Shown here: positions 34,401 to 43,531 of the stretch, piece by piece
How the letters are laid out: each line of letters starts with the position of its first letter
How positions within the stretch are numbered: the first letter of the stretch is position 1
Assembly: GCF_001417815.1 (NCBI RefSeq)
Contig: NZ_BCFK01000021.1
Location: 18,402 to 82,401 of the forward strand
Length of the DNA: 64,000 bases
Direction: 5' to 3'
From: Bifidobacterium aesculapii
GTDB lineage: Bacteria > Actinomycetota > Actinomycetes > Actinomycetales > Bifidobacteriaceae
The notes under the pieces: model-generated
What the model was told of the DNA's origin: nothing
Databases searched by the model: none
Seen by the model: only the letters and a program-made list of their open reading frames with translations
Position numbers and translations under genes: made by a program

Positions 34401-35815
34401 TGCTCGCCTTCCACGGCGTCGCCGCCGCCGACCCCGCCAATTGGGCCTACCTGCATGCCGCGGGAAACGGCCGGGCCGATGACTGTGTCACGTCCGAAAC
34501 GCCGATTACGCCCGGCACGTCGCCCCACACCTCGGGCGCGTCGACCGCACCGCAAGCCCACGTCGCTGCGGCCGCGCACGATGACTCCGCACCGGTCGTG
34601 GGCCTGTCCCCGTCGGCCGTGGACCGGCTGTGGGAATGCCCGGTGTGCTGGCTGCTGGAGAACCGGCTCTCCGGCCCGCGCCCCAGCAGCGTGGCCACCG
34701 GATTCGGCACGCTGATCCATGCCGTTGCCCAGCGGGGCAGCGGCGAGGGGCTCGACCGGCCCGACTTCATGGCCGGGCACGGCTTCACGGAACGCGTCGA
34801 GGCCATCACGTCGCGCCTCGCCGACATCTACGCCGAACTGAGGTCCGATCCCGCGCAGATCGACGACCCGGCCACACGGTATGCGGCGATGCACAAGGAC
34901 GACCAGTCCGGCACGGTGTTGGGGAACATCGCCGCGTACTTCGCCGGAAGCAACGACGCCGGCTACCTTGCCGCCAACGCCGGGAAATTCGATGTGGGCG
35001 TCCTCGAACGGGCCGATTGCGAAGAGGAGTTCGCCGCACGGTTCGACCTCGATGACATTCTCGCCGCGTATCGGGCCGTCCCCGGCGCCGCTCCCATCGG
35101 CAGACACGATCTCGCCGTCCTGATGGGCGAGCTCGTGGGCGGATGGCCCGAAGGTATGCGCGACGATCTGACAGTCCGGCTTTCCGGGCGCATCGACCGC
35201 AAGGAGACCCGTACCGACGCGCAGGGCCGCACACTGATCAGGCTCATCGACTACAAGACGGGCCAGGTGCCTTCCACACGACAACGGTTCAACGACCTGC
35301 AGCTCGTGTGCTACCAGCTCGGCCTCGTCTTCCCCGAATCCCCCTCGGACGCGGGAGGCGGACTCCGCGGGAGCGAGGCGCTCCGGCATGCGCCGCGCAT
35401 CGCGCAAAGCGGACTGTTCCACGTGGAGGCGCATGGAGCCCCCGCGCAAAGCTTCGCGCCCGAAGGCCTGTTCCAGCCGCCGTTGTTCACGGACGGCTCT
35501 CTCAACGCGGAACCGTTCACCCCGCGATCCCACTACCCGGTCCCGGGCAAGCTGATGGACGTGCCCACATTGGAGGGAGAGCCGCCCGCAGGTGTGGACC
35601 CGCAGGTCTGGGAACGGTTCACCGCGTTGAACGGCACCCAGACGCTTTGGGCGTTGACCATGATCGCGCGCGTGTTCTACGCGGCTGCGGCGAGCAGGTC
35701 CGAACACCTCATCGCGCACCCCACCGAACAGCATCTGGCATACTGCCGGATGCGCACCGTATGCCCCGCCTGCGCAGGCGGCGTCGACACCGTATTCGAA
35801 ACGAGGCAGATATGA
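31403..35815 (+). CDS. adnA: AdnA-type helicase-nuclease subunit (PD-(D/E)XK, Fe-S)
   Basis: A 1470-residue protein, long for AdnA (about 1050 in mycobacteria). N-terminal UvrD-like motor: Walker A GAPRSGKT (28-35), motif II VADDFQDT with Asp313 where Glu is normal, motif III VGNPDEAVQTFRG. C-terminal RecB-type nuclease: GTLIHAVAQ, then LIDYKTG with Asp1283 and Lys1285, then the QLVCYQLGL motif. Cysteines in WECPVCW and the tail CRMRTVCPAC fit a 4Fe-4S cluster as in AdnA/AddB. The stop overlaps the adnB ATG. Together they should resect double-strand breaks for recombination. Apparently transcribed without a leader. Confidence 0.88.
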   Translation: MNGYEDAHKALDDLLRGDAAHGTLLVAGAPRSGKTGFAYDALMRALHMFGNGHAVMTVANRVIADDLGDRAIRGIGATPQVRPVTTLSALAFQVIAECRYAAGESAPRLLNGAEQDSLLRRVLAVHLGHAQAGEPCGTCMLLREYFATEDWSAAVGTRVGLAEEPRNRRGGASSGAGGNAGGSVAADEGDAVGTAVAATAELLERSVSASFTGQLRDMLARMDELGASQEREDELLRSLERSRSRETGVRDGRIDRLRIQWRLAFTLRGEYLEAVERAYPGEYRLDASRLLVEAAREVGAGNAHVPKLLVADDFQDTTVAGLRFLEALAGRGSSLLLVGNPDEAVQTFRGSYPEYLFAQAVQGPLHARAAVLDAAGGAVPDAAGATVAGPATYRDLVASRVSLSIPSPVEESAPLAERPGKLPRYEGSWPVRRLPAESALPQDGTMRGALYHSPREELDDVVWRIKRTHLDTGAAWNDMAVIAHDNGTVRTFGERLRRDGVPVRYSSVTRPLREAPFVQGLFCLIELARLRLRGAGGMNMPLRRLAAYARGRVVSLMNSPLVTAGARPGEGAPGRMEPIEAAMRSLASLGQMIDADRQGAAETEPSATESGGEQAAGVADGPLCSLTAAWHDLVRSWEDARQGDDATVVVDDSLLDGPEDISFDTDAQYVMLALDDPHAPAERTLAILNQVLGDDPQTRAFLRLWRLVGRTAEALRRLEDDAPQFVLAAAWDVAGVAGAWQRQALANTAEGRAANDRLDAAMRLFQYAEGGAGGSGIVSFIEQVRSMQIEADSLARVRPVEQAVTLTTPAGAAGRHWRFVWMPAVQQDVWPNLAERNTMFGGEDMARIILFGDGQETMRGTGAPGRDAGLSEVLSGEKKSFLYALTRALDADGHAGGVMVSAVHDDDLTPSDFLYGYMPERFDRSSAVFTVVGREDDAAPDGPRSGDGETSDAPDDGLFAGSFAGLDGDPRGLVAAARAVLARHPAQSAQARDAAATLALLAFHGVAAADPANWAYLHAAGNGRADDCVTSETPITPGTSPHTSGASTAPQAHVAAAAHDDSAPVVGLSPSAVDRLWECPVCWLLENRLSGPRPSSVATGFGTLIHAVAQRGSGEGLDRPDFMAGHGFTERVEAITSRLADIYAELRSDPAQIDDPATRYAAMHKDDQSGTVLGNIAAYFAGSNDAGYLAANAGKFDVGVLERADCEEEFAARFDLDDILAAYRAVPGAAPIGRHDLAVLMGELVGGWPEGMRDDLTVRLSGRIDRKETRTDAQGRTLIRLIDYKTGQVPSTRQRFNDLQLVCYQLGLVFPESPSDAGGGLRGSEALRHAPRIAQSGLFHVEAHGAPAQSFAPEGLFQPPLFTDGSLNAEPFTPRSHYPVPGKLMDVPTLEGEPPAGVDPQVWERFTALNGTQTLWALTMIARVFYAAAASRSEHLIAHPTEQHLAYCRMRTVCPACAGGVDTVFETRQI

Positions 35816-38800
35816 GCGCCACACCGACCTTCACCGACAGTCCGGAACAGGCGGCGGTCATCGACGCGCCGGTCGATGACGACGTACTCGTCGTCGCCGG
35901 AGCGGGATCGGGCAAGACGTATACGATGACCCGCCGCATCATAGAACTCATCCGCCGCGGCGTGGCGCCCGAACGCATCCTCGGTCTCACCTTCACACGC
36001 AAGGCCGCGGGCGAACTGCTGTCCAGGGTCTCCGCCGCCGTGCTCGGCGACGCGGACGGGGGCGGAGACGACCGCATGTTCCTCAAACCCGCCGTATACA
36101 CCTACGACGCGTTCTTCCAATCCATCGTGCGCCAATACGGGCTGCTCGTCGGATTCGACCAGAACACGCAGCCGCTGAGCGAGGCGGGCGCGCTGCAGCT
36201 CGCCGCCACCGTCATCGACAGGCATATGGACGATCTGCGCGGCCGGGACCTCGGGGCGTTCAACACGCTCGCGGCGAAGGTGCTGGCCCTGTCGGGAACC
36301 ATCGGCAGCGCGATGATCGGCGCGGACGTGGCGGACATGGCCACGGCCATCGGCAAGGTGCGCGCATGGGACACGGCCTTCGCCGCGCAGGTGAGGCGGG
36401 CCATCGGCGCGGAGCGCGTCCCCGAAGACGAACCGAAGCTCACCAGGCCGCGGCGGCTGAAGAAGGACTCCGACGCGACATGGTCCGGAAAACTCGAGGA
36501 ATACCATGACCGTCTCCACGCGGCCTGCGTCTACCATTGCGCCAACCTCATCGACGTCGTCGAGCAGCGCGACGTGCTGCTCGACCTCGTCGAAGCGTAC
36601 ACCGCGGAGAAACGCAGGCTCAACCTGGCCGAATTCGGCGACTTCACCATCGCCGCCTACCAGCTCGTCACCCGGTTCCCCTCCATCGGCGAGCGATACC
36701 GGCAACGGTTCGGCCACGTGTTGCTCGACGAATACCAGGACACCTCCACCACGCAGGCGGCATTGCTCGCCACATTGTTCCATGACGACGCCACCGCGGT
36801 CAACGCGGTGGGCGACCCGTTCCAGTCGATCTACGCGTGGCGAGGCGCCAGCCCGGGAGCGTTCCGCATGTTCCAACGGGATTTCGGCATGCCGGCCGGC
36901 AGCCGCCCGTACGCGTTGACCGTCACACGGCGCAACTCGCGGCTCGTGCTGGAGGCGGCCAACGATCTGACGTTGCCGCTGCGCGAGACCCCGCGGCGTG
37001 CGGGCAGTTCGCTGATGCGGGAGGTCGACGTGCCCGCGTTGGGGAACCTGCCCGACGCCCCCGAAGGCACGGTGGGCGTGCTCGGGTACGACACGCTCGG
37101 CCAGGAGATCGACGGCGTCATGCGGTTCTGCCGGCAGGCCGCGGCCTCGGGCGCCAGCACCGCGGTCCTGTTCCGGTCGAAGAAACGCATGGCCGCATAC
37201 CGGCAGGCATTGGAGGACGCCGGATTGAGCACGCTGGTGGTCGGATATTCGGCGATGCTCGAACGCCCCGAGATCCGGGACGTGCTCGCGTTGCTGCACG
37301 TCGCCTCCGACCACACCGACAGCGCCTCCCTCATGCGCCTGCTCGCCACGCCCCGCTTCGGCCTGGACGCGGGCGCGCTGTCCGCGCTTGCGGCGCTCGC
37401 CGACGCGGACAACACCGAAGCGCGGTATCAGGCGCTCGCCGCGGCCGGCGTCGTCCCCGCCGACGCGCCGCGCAGGGAGCGCGCCGGCCTGGTCAAGGAA
37501 CATCGCGACATGGTGCCCAACGCGGTGTTCCTGCCCGACCTGCTGCAATCGGAGGACCTCGCCGCCAGACTGGAACGCGACGGACGGTTCGGCGGCCAAG
37601 CCATGCACGGCATCCTGCTCGCCGGCGGCATGCTGCGCACGGTGCGCGGCATGGTGGGGCGCCCGCTGCCCGAAGTGGTGCGCGCCGCGGCTCAGGCGCT
37701 CGATCTGGACATCGACACCGTGGTGGCCCAAGCCATCCGTGGCGGAGATCGTCCGGTCAATCCGACGACGGCGCATATGCCGGTCGAGACGATCATCGGT
37801 CTGGTCGACGACTACACCGCCGAGATAGCCGTCGACGTCGCTCCCACACTCCGGGGGTTCATGGCCTGGGTGGATGCCCTGCGCACCATCGAGGACGAGA
37901 CCGCCGGGTTGGAGGCGGGCCGTACGGCGGATGTGGAACTGATGACGGTCCACCAGTCGAAAGGGCTCGAATGGGATGCGGTCGCCGTGGTCGGGCTGGC
38001 TGAAGGCGCATTCCCCAGCAATCAGGGCGACCATCTCGCCGTCATCCCCGACGCCGACCACTCGGGAGGCGTCGAGCAGGGGCGTTGGACGGCGCCCGAA
38101 TACCATGAGCGTGCCTCGACATGGTTGGACGATCCGACCGCAGTGCCGGTGCCGGTGCGGGCCGACGCGGGAATCCTGCCCCGATTCCCGCACGACGCGC
38201 CCCTCGATGGCGATCCGCTGGACACGTTGGCGGAACTGGACGATGTGGAACTCATCGACGATGAGATCTACGGGTCGCTGCGCGCCGTCGGCGACGGCGT
38301 GGACGACGTCGACCCCGACTCGTGGCATCTCACCCAGGAGGAGGAGTACGGGCGGCGGCTTCACGCCGATGAACGGCGACTCATGTACGTGGCGTTGACG
38401 AGGGCCAGGCGCGACGTGCTGCTGACCTACAGCCGCACAGGGGATGAGAGCCGTGACCCTGCTGCGCTAGGCGCCAAACCGCGTATGGCGAAACCCTCCA
38501 ACTTCTGGCTGGAGATCCACGACGCCATACGCACCCACGACGCCGAGGCATCGGTCGCATGGGCGGATTCCACGCCGGCTATGGGCGATGGGGCGGAACC
38601 GGCCCGGAATGCGGCCCCCGCCGACTCCTCCAACGTGGCCGATGCCTGCGGAACAACCGGTGCGAAGACGCCGGAATCCGTCGGCGTGCCGCGTCCTGAC
38701 GGGTTCTTCATCGGCGAACATGCGGCATCCTATCTGCGGTCGGTCGTCGATGAGGCGTGGCATGCCCCATTGGCCGACGACGAGCCGGACCCGCTGCCGT

Positions 38801-39759
38801 GGCCGTCCACGCTCGGCGAGACCACCGGATCCATACTCAGGCGGTCCGCCGAGGCGGTCGGCGAGGCCATGGACGCGCTCGCCGGCGCGGACGATGCGCC
38901 GGAAGGCCCGCTCCCCGAGCACGGCGACCTGCTCGACAAGGCTCGTCTGCTGCTCGCCGACATCGACCTCATGCCGGAAACCGTCGACGACGCGTCGCTC
39001 GACGAGCGCGTCAAATCGCAGGCGCAGGGCATTCTGGCGCGCTCACGGCAAAGCGTCACCCGTCTGCAGACGGGAGCCTCGCAGATGGGGGAGCATGAGG
39101 AGCGCCGCTACTGGCGTGGCATCGTCAGGCCCATCCCATCGGTCGCCTCGCCGGCGGCATCGCTGGGCACCAGATTCCACGCGTGGGCGGAACGCTTCAT
39201 GGACGCCGCCATCGAAGCGGACGCAGGCTACGACAGACAGTCGATGATCGCCGGCCTGGAACGCGCCGAAACGCTGGACGGTCCCGAAGCGGAGCTCGCC
39301 GCATGGCAGCGCAGACTCGTGGAATCCGAGTGGGCGGCACGCACGCCGGTGTGGGCCGAACGGCAGCTCGTCGTATCCCTACCGATGCTCGACGGCATCA
39401 TCGTCAACGGCAAGCTCGACGCCGTGTTCCGCGGCGGGCTCGACGCGAACGAGGCCGGCGGCACGGAAGGCCCGGGCGATCCGGGCGAGTCCGGCGAACG
39501 GTACACCATCATCGACTGGAAGACCGGACGCAGGCCGCGCGACGCACGTCAGATCGCCGCCAAACTCGTGCAGCTCGACCTGTACCGGCTTATGCTCTCA
39601 GCGACGGAAGGCGTGCCGTTGGACAGTATCGACGCCGCTCTCTACTATGTGAGTGAACCCGACGCCAAGCTCCGCGAGCTGCGCGCCGGAAAGAAAACAG
39701 AACAGGAAATCATTGCCGAGTTGAGCTCCGGAATCCCCGAGCACGCCGACGACGATTAG
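35812..39759 (+). CDS. adnB: AdnB-type UvrD-family helicase-nuclease subunit
   Basis: A 1315-residue protein, ATG overlapping the adnA stop (ATGA). The complete SF1A motor has QAAVI Q-motif, Walker A GAGSGKT (30-36), motif Ia LTFTRKAAGEL, motif II LLDEYQDT (Asp306, Glu307), motif III GDPFQSIYAWRG, motif V VHQSKGLEWD and motif VI YVALTRAR. The C-terminal RecB-like nuclease has GTRFHAWAE, the GKLDAVF strand and IIDWKTG (Asp1235, Lys1237) followed by QLDLYRLML. The intact motor contrasts with AdnA and fits AdnB as lead motor, as known for mycobacterial AdnAB. No recC-like gene is near. Confidence 0.92.
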   Translation: MSATPTFTDSPEQAAVIDAPVDDDVLVVAGAGSGKTYTMTRRIIELIRRGVAPERILGLTFTRKAAGELLSRVSAAVLGDADGGGDDRMFLKPAVYTYDAFFQSIVRQYGLLVGFDQNTQPLSEAGALQLAATVIDRHMDDLRGRDLGAFNTLAAKVLALSGTIGSAMIGADVADMATAIGKVRAWDTAFAAQVRRAIGAERVPEDEPKLTRPRRLKKDSDATWSGKLEEYHDRLHAACVYHCANLIDVVEQRDVLLDLVEAYTAEKRRLNLAEFGDFTIAAYQLVTRFPSIGERYRQRFGHVLLDEYQDTSTTQAALLATLFHDDATAVNAVGDPFQSIYAWRGASPGAFRMFQRDFGMPAGSRPYALTVTRRNSRLVLEAANDLTLPLRETPRRAGSSLMREVDVPALGNLPDAPEGTVGVLGYDTLGQEIDGVMRFCRQAAASGASTAVLFRSKKRMAAYRQALEDAGLSTLVVGYSAMLERPEIRDVLALLHVASDHTDSASLMRLLATPRFGLDAGALSALAALADADNTEARYQALAAAGVVPADAPRRERAGLVKEHRDMVPNAVFLPDLLQSEDLAARLERDGRFGGQAMHGILLAGGMLRTVRGMVGRPLPEVVRAAAQALDLDIDTVVAQAIRGGDRPVNPTTAHMPVETIIGLVDDYTAEIAVDVAPTLRGFMAWVDALRTIEDETAGLEAGRTADVELMTVHQSKGLEWDAVAVVGLAEGAFPSNQGDHLAVIPDADHSGGVEQGRWTAPEYHERASTWLDDPTAVPVPVRADAGILPRFPHDAPLDGDPLDTLAELDDVELIDDEIYGSLRAVGDGVDDVDPDSWHLTQEEEYGRRLHADERRLMYVALTRARRDVLLTYSRTGDESRDPAALGAKPRMAKPSNFWLEIHDAIRTHDAEASVAWADSTPAMGDGAEPARNAAPADSSNVADACGTTGAKTPESVGVPRPDGFFIGEHAASYLRSVVDEAWHAPLADDEPDPLPWPSTLGETTGSILRRSAEAVGEAMDALAGADDAPEGPLPEHGDLLDKARLLLADIDLMPETVDDASLDERVKSQAQGILARSRQSVTRLQTGASQMGEHEERRYWRGIVRPIPSVASPAASLGTRFHAWAERFMDAAIEADAGYDRQSMIAGLERAETLDGPEAELAAWQRRLVESEWAARTPVWAERQLVVSLPMLDGIIVNGKLDAVFRGGLDANEAGGTEGPGDPGESGERYTIIDWKTGRRPRDARQIAAKLVQLDLYRLMLSATEGVPLDSIDAALYYVSEPDAKLRELRAGKKTEQEIIAELSSGIPEHADDD

Positions 39760-39953
39760 ACCCATCGCCACGGGCACGGATGCCCGGCCGCCATGCGTCG
39801 CCTCATACGGCGCATGGCGGATGCGACAGCGGGTCCCGCGGCTGGAACGCGCCGTGAACGTCTCGCCGGCGGGGAGGCCGCTACCCTCGTGCAGGCATGT
39901 GTGGGCGGGCACACGTGCTACACGACACCAACGAACCAAGGAGTGGAACACCC

Positions 39954-40739
39954 ATGGCTGCGAACAGCAACGCAACCGCCAACACCGCAACGAACGGCAT
40001 CGTCTATCGTGCCGTCACCTGGAACGACGTCGAAGCCATCGTCGACGCGTTCTACCAGACCTGGGGCGTGAACGAGCCCGGCGACCCGGCCATCGCACGC
40101 ATGACATCACGTCATTTCGTCCTGCACTATCTCGAACCGGCGACTCGCGCCGAAATCGCCGAAGACCCGGACGGCCGGTTCATGGGCGTCACGCTCGCAC
40201 GCGTCGCGGGCGCCCCGGTGCTGTTCGACCGCGTCCCCGACGCCCTCGCCCACGTCGACGATGAACTCGGCGCCACCCCGGAAGGCGCCGACGCCCTCGC
40301 CCGCACCAAGGCATGGCATGCGCTCGAGGAACGCATGGAAGACGACATCGCCATCAACGACCGCGCCCCCGCCGAACTCGAACTGTTCGTCGTGGCGCCC
40401 GCCGCGCGCGGCCACGGCGTCGGCGGTACGCTCTGGCGGCATCTGCTCGCCGCGTTCGCCCATGCCGGCGTCGAACGCTACTACCTGCACACCGATTCCA
40501 GCTGCGACGTCGGCTTCTACGAGCATCAGGGCCTCGCCCGCGTGGCCGAACGCTATGCGAAGGACCATCCCGGCGAACACGTCGGGGATGGGGAGGACAT
40601 CTTCATCTACGAGGGCGAGGTGAGGCCGAGCGGAGTGGATGAAGCGGTGTGCACCGGTATCTACGAGGGCGAGGTGAAGCCGAGCGGAGTGGATGAAGCG
40701 GTGTGCACCGGTATCTACGAGGGCGAGGTGAACGCATGA
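39954..40739 (+). CDS. GNAT-family N-acetyltransferase with repeated C-terminal tail
   Basis: A 261-residue protein; AGGAG lies upstream of MAANSNAT. The acetyl-CoA site is the motif A stretch LFVVAPAARGHGVGGTLWRHLL (R-G-H-G-V-G), followed by the motif B region YYLHTDSSCDVGFYEHQGL. A plain GNAT would end near FIYEGEV. Here an 18-residue unit, IYEGEV(R/K)PSGVDEAVCTG, is present twice and a third IYEGEVNA ends the protein, a tandem DNA duplication of 54 bp. The stop overlaps the MFS start. Acceptor substrate unknown; co-translation with an efflux-type transporter hints at a linked detoxification role. Confidence 0.88.
   Translation: MAANSNATANTATNGIVYRAVTWNDVEAIVDAFYQTWGVNEPGDPAIARMTSRHFVLHYLEPATRAEIAEDPDGRFMGVTLARVAGAPVLFDRVPDALAHVDDELGATPEGADALARTKAWHALEERMEDDIAINDRAPAELELFVVAPAARGHGVGGTLWRHLLAAFAHAGVERYYLHTDSSCDVGFYEHQGLARVAERYAKDHPGEHVGDGEDIFIYEGEVRPSGVDEAVCTGIYEGEVKPSGVDEAVCTGIYEGEVNA
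40605..40736 (+). repeat. 54-bp tandem duplication at the GNAT-MFS junction
   Basis: Units at 40605-40658 and 40659-40712 differ by one base; a partial third unit starts at 40713. Each unit contains GAGGGCGAGGTGA, the ribosome-binding-site context of the MFS start, so the coupling junction itself has been multiplied. Confidence 0.9.
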
Positions 40740-42088
40740 GCGGCGCGGCGACGGTGAGGGTGCGCTCGCCCTATGCGCGCCTGTTCCATATCCCCGGTGC
40801 GAAGGCGTTCTGCGTCTCCGGCGCCGTGGCGCGACTGCCCATCTCCATGATGAGCCTCGGCATCGTGCTCGCATTGAACCATCTGTACGACAATTGGACG
40901 GTCGCCGGCACGATGAGCGCCGCCTACGTGTTCGCACTGTCCTGCGTCACCCCGTTCTATGCGCGCCTGTTCGACCGTTTCGGCCAACGACGGGTCGGCC
41001 GCGTGGCGCTCGCCGTGCAGGTCGTCGCCATGCTGTCCTTCGCGTTCGGCGCCCTGCTGCGTGTGCCCATTCCGCTGCTGTTCGCATTGGCGATCGTCAT
41101 GGGACTGACCCAGTTCTCGTTCGGCGCGCTGGTGCGCACCCGTTGGGCGTACGCGCTGCGGGAGGACCGCGACGGCGAAGCGCTGCTCAACACCGCATAC
41201 GCGATGGAGGCCGCCATCGACGAGGTCGTATTCATCCTCGGCCCGATCCTCGCGGCATGGCTCGCCACCAGCGTGCACCCCGTCAGCCAGCTGTTCGTGC
41301 CGACCATCGCCTGCGGCGTGGGCGGTGCTGTGTTCTTCTCGCTCAAGTCCACGCAGCCGCCCGCCATCATCGAAACCGTGCACGTCCCCGCGGCCACGCG
41401 GGCATCCGAAACCGCTGCGGATGCGCCCGGGCATGATGGCGACCCGTCGGCCGTCTCCTCCGCGGCCCCTGCCACCGACGGCCTGTCGCTCAGACAGCTG
41501 CGCCATCAGGGCGCCAAGCCGAAGAGCGCCCTCCTGTACGGCGGCGTGCTGCCCCTGCTCGTCGTGTTCCTCGTGTTCAACATGAGCTTCACGTCGTTCG
41601 ACGTGTCCATCACCGCGACGATGAAGGCGATGGGCCTGGAAAGCCTGCTCGGCCTCCAGCTCGCCATGTTCGCGCTCGGCTCGTGCGTCGGCGCCGTCGT
41701 GTTCGGGTCGCGCCGCATGCGCGGCTCCCACTGGGGCCACATGGTGCTGTTCCTATGCCTGCTGACCATCGGCTACGTGGGATTCCGTCTGTCCATGGAC
41801 CATCTCCTCGTGCTCGGACTCGTCGAGATCCTCGCCGGACTCGTCGTCTCGCCGTTGTTCACCACTGGCAACCTCATCGTCAAGGACATCGTGCCCGAGG
41901 AAAGCCTCACCGAAGGCCTGAGCTGGGTGAGCACCGCCGGCACCGTCGGCACGTCGATCGGATCGTCCGCGGCCGGCATCGTGCTCGACGCCGCCACCCC
42001 GCACGTGGCGATGTTCCTGCCCGCGCTGTTCACCGCATGCGCGGTGCCGCTCGCGCTGCTCGGCTGGGTCCTGGCGCGCAGACGCTAG
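40736..42088 (+). CDS. Major facilitator superfamily transporter
   Basis: A 450-residue integral membrane protein whose ATG overlaps the GNAT stop. About twelve hydrophobic segments are visible, six on each side of a hydrophilic loop (about residues 215-262, rich in Ala/Asp/Ser). The DRFGQRRVGR sequence after the second segment is the MFS loop 2-3 motif. It resembles drug-efflux-type MFS proteins of Actinobacteria. Translation is coupled to the acetyltransferase. Substrate unknown. Confidence 0.88.
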   Translation: MSGAATVRVRSPYARLFHIPGAKAFCVSGAVARLPISMMSLGIVLALNHLYDNWTVAGTMSAAYVFALSCVTPFYARLFDRFGQRRVGRVALAVQVVAMLSFAFGALLRVPIPLLFALAIVMGLTQFSFGALVRTRWAYALREDRDGEALLNTAYAMEAAIDEVVFILGPILAAWLATSVHPVSQLFVPTIACGVGGAVFFSLKSTQPPAIIETVHVPAATRASETAADAPGHDGDPSAVSSAAPATDGLSLRQLRHQGAKPKSALLYGGVLPLLVVFLVFNMSFTSFDVSITATMKAMGLESLLGLQLAMFALGSCVGAVVFGSRRMRGSHWGHMVLFLCLLTIGYVGFRLSMDHLLVLGLVEILAGLVVSPLFTTGNLIVKDIVPEESLTEGLSWVSTAGTVGTSIGSSAAGIVLDAATPHVAMFLPALFTACAVPLALLGWVLARRR

Positions 42089-42155
42089 CGGGCGTCGTCC
42101 CGACAGACGGGACCGGTGTTGCGCCGTGTCGCGTCTTGCCGATACAACGGGCGGT

Positions 42156-43454
42156 ATGACTGGTGAAGCACAGCAGCATGACATGCCGTCCAACCCCGCC
42201 GAAGCGGCCGGCGCGGCCCGGCCGACAGGCGACGGCGCCGCGGCCGGCGCCGCCGGGGCCACGGCGACGCCCGTGATGTCCCGCAGGGCGCGTGAGGCGC
42301 AGCCGTTCCGCGCCATGGTGTTCGGCGAACAGGCCGACCGCATGATCGCCGAAGGCGTGAGCGTCATCAAACTGTCGCTCGGCGAACCCGACTTCGGCGC
42401 GCCGCCCGCCGTACGCGACGCGATGCGTGAACAATACGACGGGCGCGCGCTGCCGTACACCGCCGCCATGGGATTGCCCGAACTGCGCCGCGCCATCGCC
42501 GGCTTCTACAAGGAGCGGCACGACCTCGACATCGACCCCAAGCGCATCATCATCACCTCGGGCGGATCGGCGGCGCTCCTGCTCGCCACCGCGCTCACCG
42601 TCGACCCCGGCGACGACGTGATCGTCGCCGACCCCTCATACCCGTGCAACCGCGAACTGATCAACAGCTTCGAAGGCAACGTCGTGGACGTGCCCACCTC
42701 CGCCGCCACACGCTTCCACCTCAACCGCGACCTCGTCGCCGCGCACTGGACGGACCGCACGAAAGCCGTGATGATCACCTCGCCGTCCAATCCGACCGGC
42801 ACCACCATCGACTTCGACGTGCTCGCCGAGGTATGCGGCTACGCGCGCGAGCACGGCGCATGGCGCATCGTCGACGAAACCTACATCGACCTCGCCGACC
42901 GCGAACCCGACGGCACCGACATCAAATCCGTGCTCGCCTGCGACGACGGCGCGATCGTGTGCAACAGCTTCTCCAAGTTCTTCGGCATGACCGGATGGCG
43001 ACTCGGCTGGGCCGTCATCCCCGACGACGACGCGGTCCTCAACGCCGTCGACGACCTCGCCACGAACTACTACCTGTGCGCGCACACGCCCACACAGCAT
43101 GCGGCGCTCGCCTGCTTCACCGAAGACAGCCTCGCCGAATGCGAACGCCGCCGCCAGGAGCTGCTCGCCCGCTGGCGCATCGTCATCGATGGGCTCGCGC
43201 ATATCGGTCTGCCCGTCGAAGTCGAACCGAACGGCGCGTTCTACGCCTACTTCGACATCACCTCCACCGGACTCGACGCCTGGACGTTCTGCGAACGCGC
43301 GCTGGCGGAGGCGCACGTCGCGTTGACGCCCGGACGCGACTTCGGCGCCGCCACCGCCGACACGCACGTCAGGCTCAGCTACGCGGCGTCGCGCGAGGCG
43401 CTCGCCGAAGGCCTCGACCGCCTCGGCCGGTGGCTGCCGACGCTGCGCCGCTGA
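42156..43454 (+). CDS. PLP-dependent class I/II aminotransferase
   Basis: A 432-residue protein; I chose ATG 42156, with a weak -10-like TACAAC 7 nt upstream and no Shine-Dalgarno. The first 45 residues are an Ala/Gly/Pro-rich extension. The fold type I core has LSLGEPDF, the TSGGSAALLLA cofactor loop, SPSNPTGT and VDETYIDL. The Schiff-base lysine is Lys274 in NSFSKFFGMTGWRLGW, and the C-terminal RLSYA supplies the carboxylate-binding Arg. It resembles aspartate/aromatic-type aminotransferases. The amino donor cannot be set from sequence. No biosynthetic operon around it. Confidence 0.9.
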   Translation: MTGEAQQHDMPSNPAEAAGAARPTGDGAAAGAAGATATPVMSRRAREAQPFRAMVFGEQADRMIAEGVSVIKLSLGEPDFGAPPAVRDAMREQYDGRALPYTAAMGLPELRRAIAGFYKERHDLDIDPKRIIITSGGSAALLLATALTVDPGDDVIVADPSYPCNRELINSFEGNVVDVPTSAATRFHLNRDLVAAHWTDRTKAVMITSPSNPTGTTIDFDVLAEVCGYAREHGAWRIVDETYIDLADREPDGTDIKSVLACDDGAIVCNSFSKFFGMTGWRLGWAVIPDDDAVLNAVDDLATNYYLCAHTPTQHAALACFTEDSLAECERRRQELLARWRIVIDGLAHIGLPVEVEPNGAFYAYFDITSTGLDAWTFCERALAEAHVALTPGRDFGAATADTHVRLSYAASREALAEGLDRLGRWLPTLRR

Positions 43455-43531
43455 TTCGCGCGTCCATCACCACGGCATCACCGGCGGAATCACCAGAGAA
43501 CGAGAACCACAGAAGGAACGGAACACCACCC

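Noticed and set aside
33308..38364. Long antisense frames over adnA and adnB
   Set aside because: Low-information composition and no motifs, whereas the plus-strand frames carry complete helicase and nuclease motifs.
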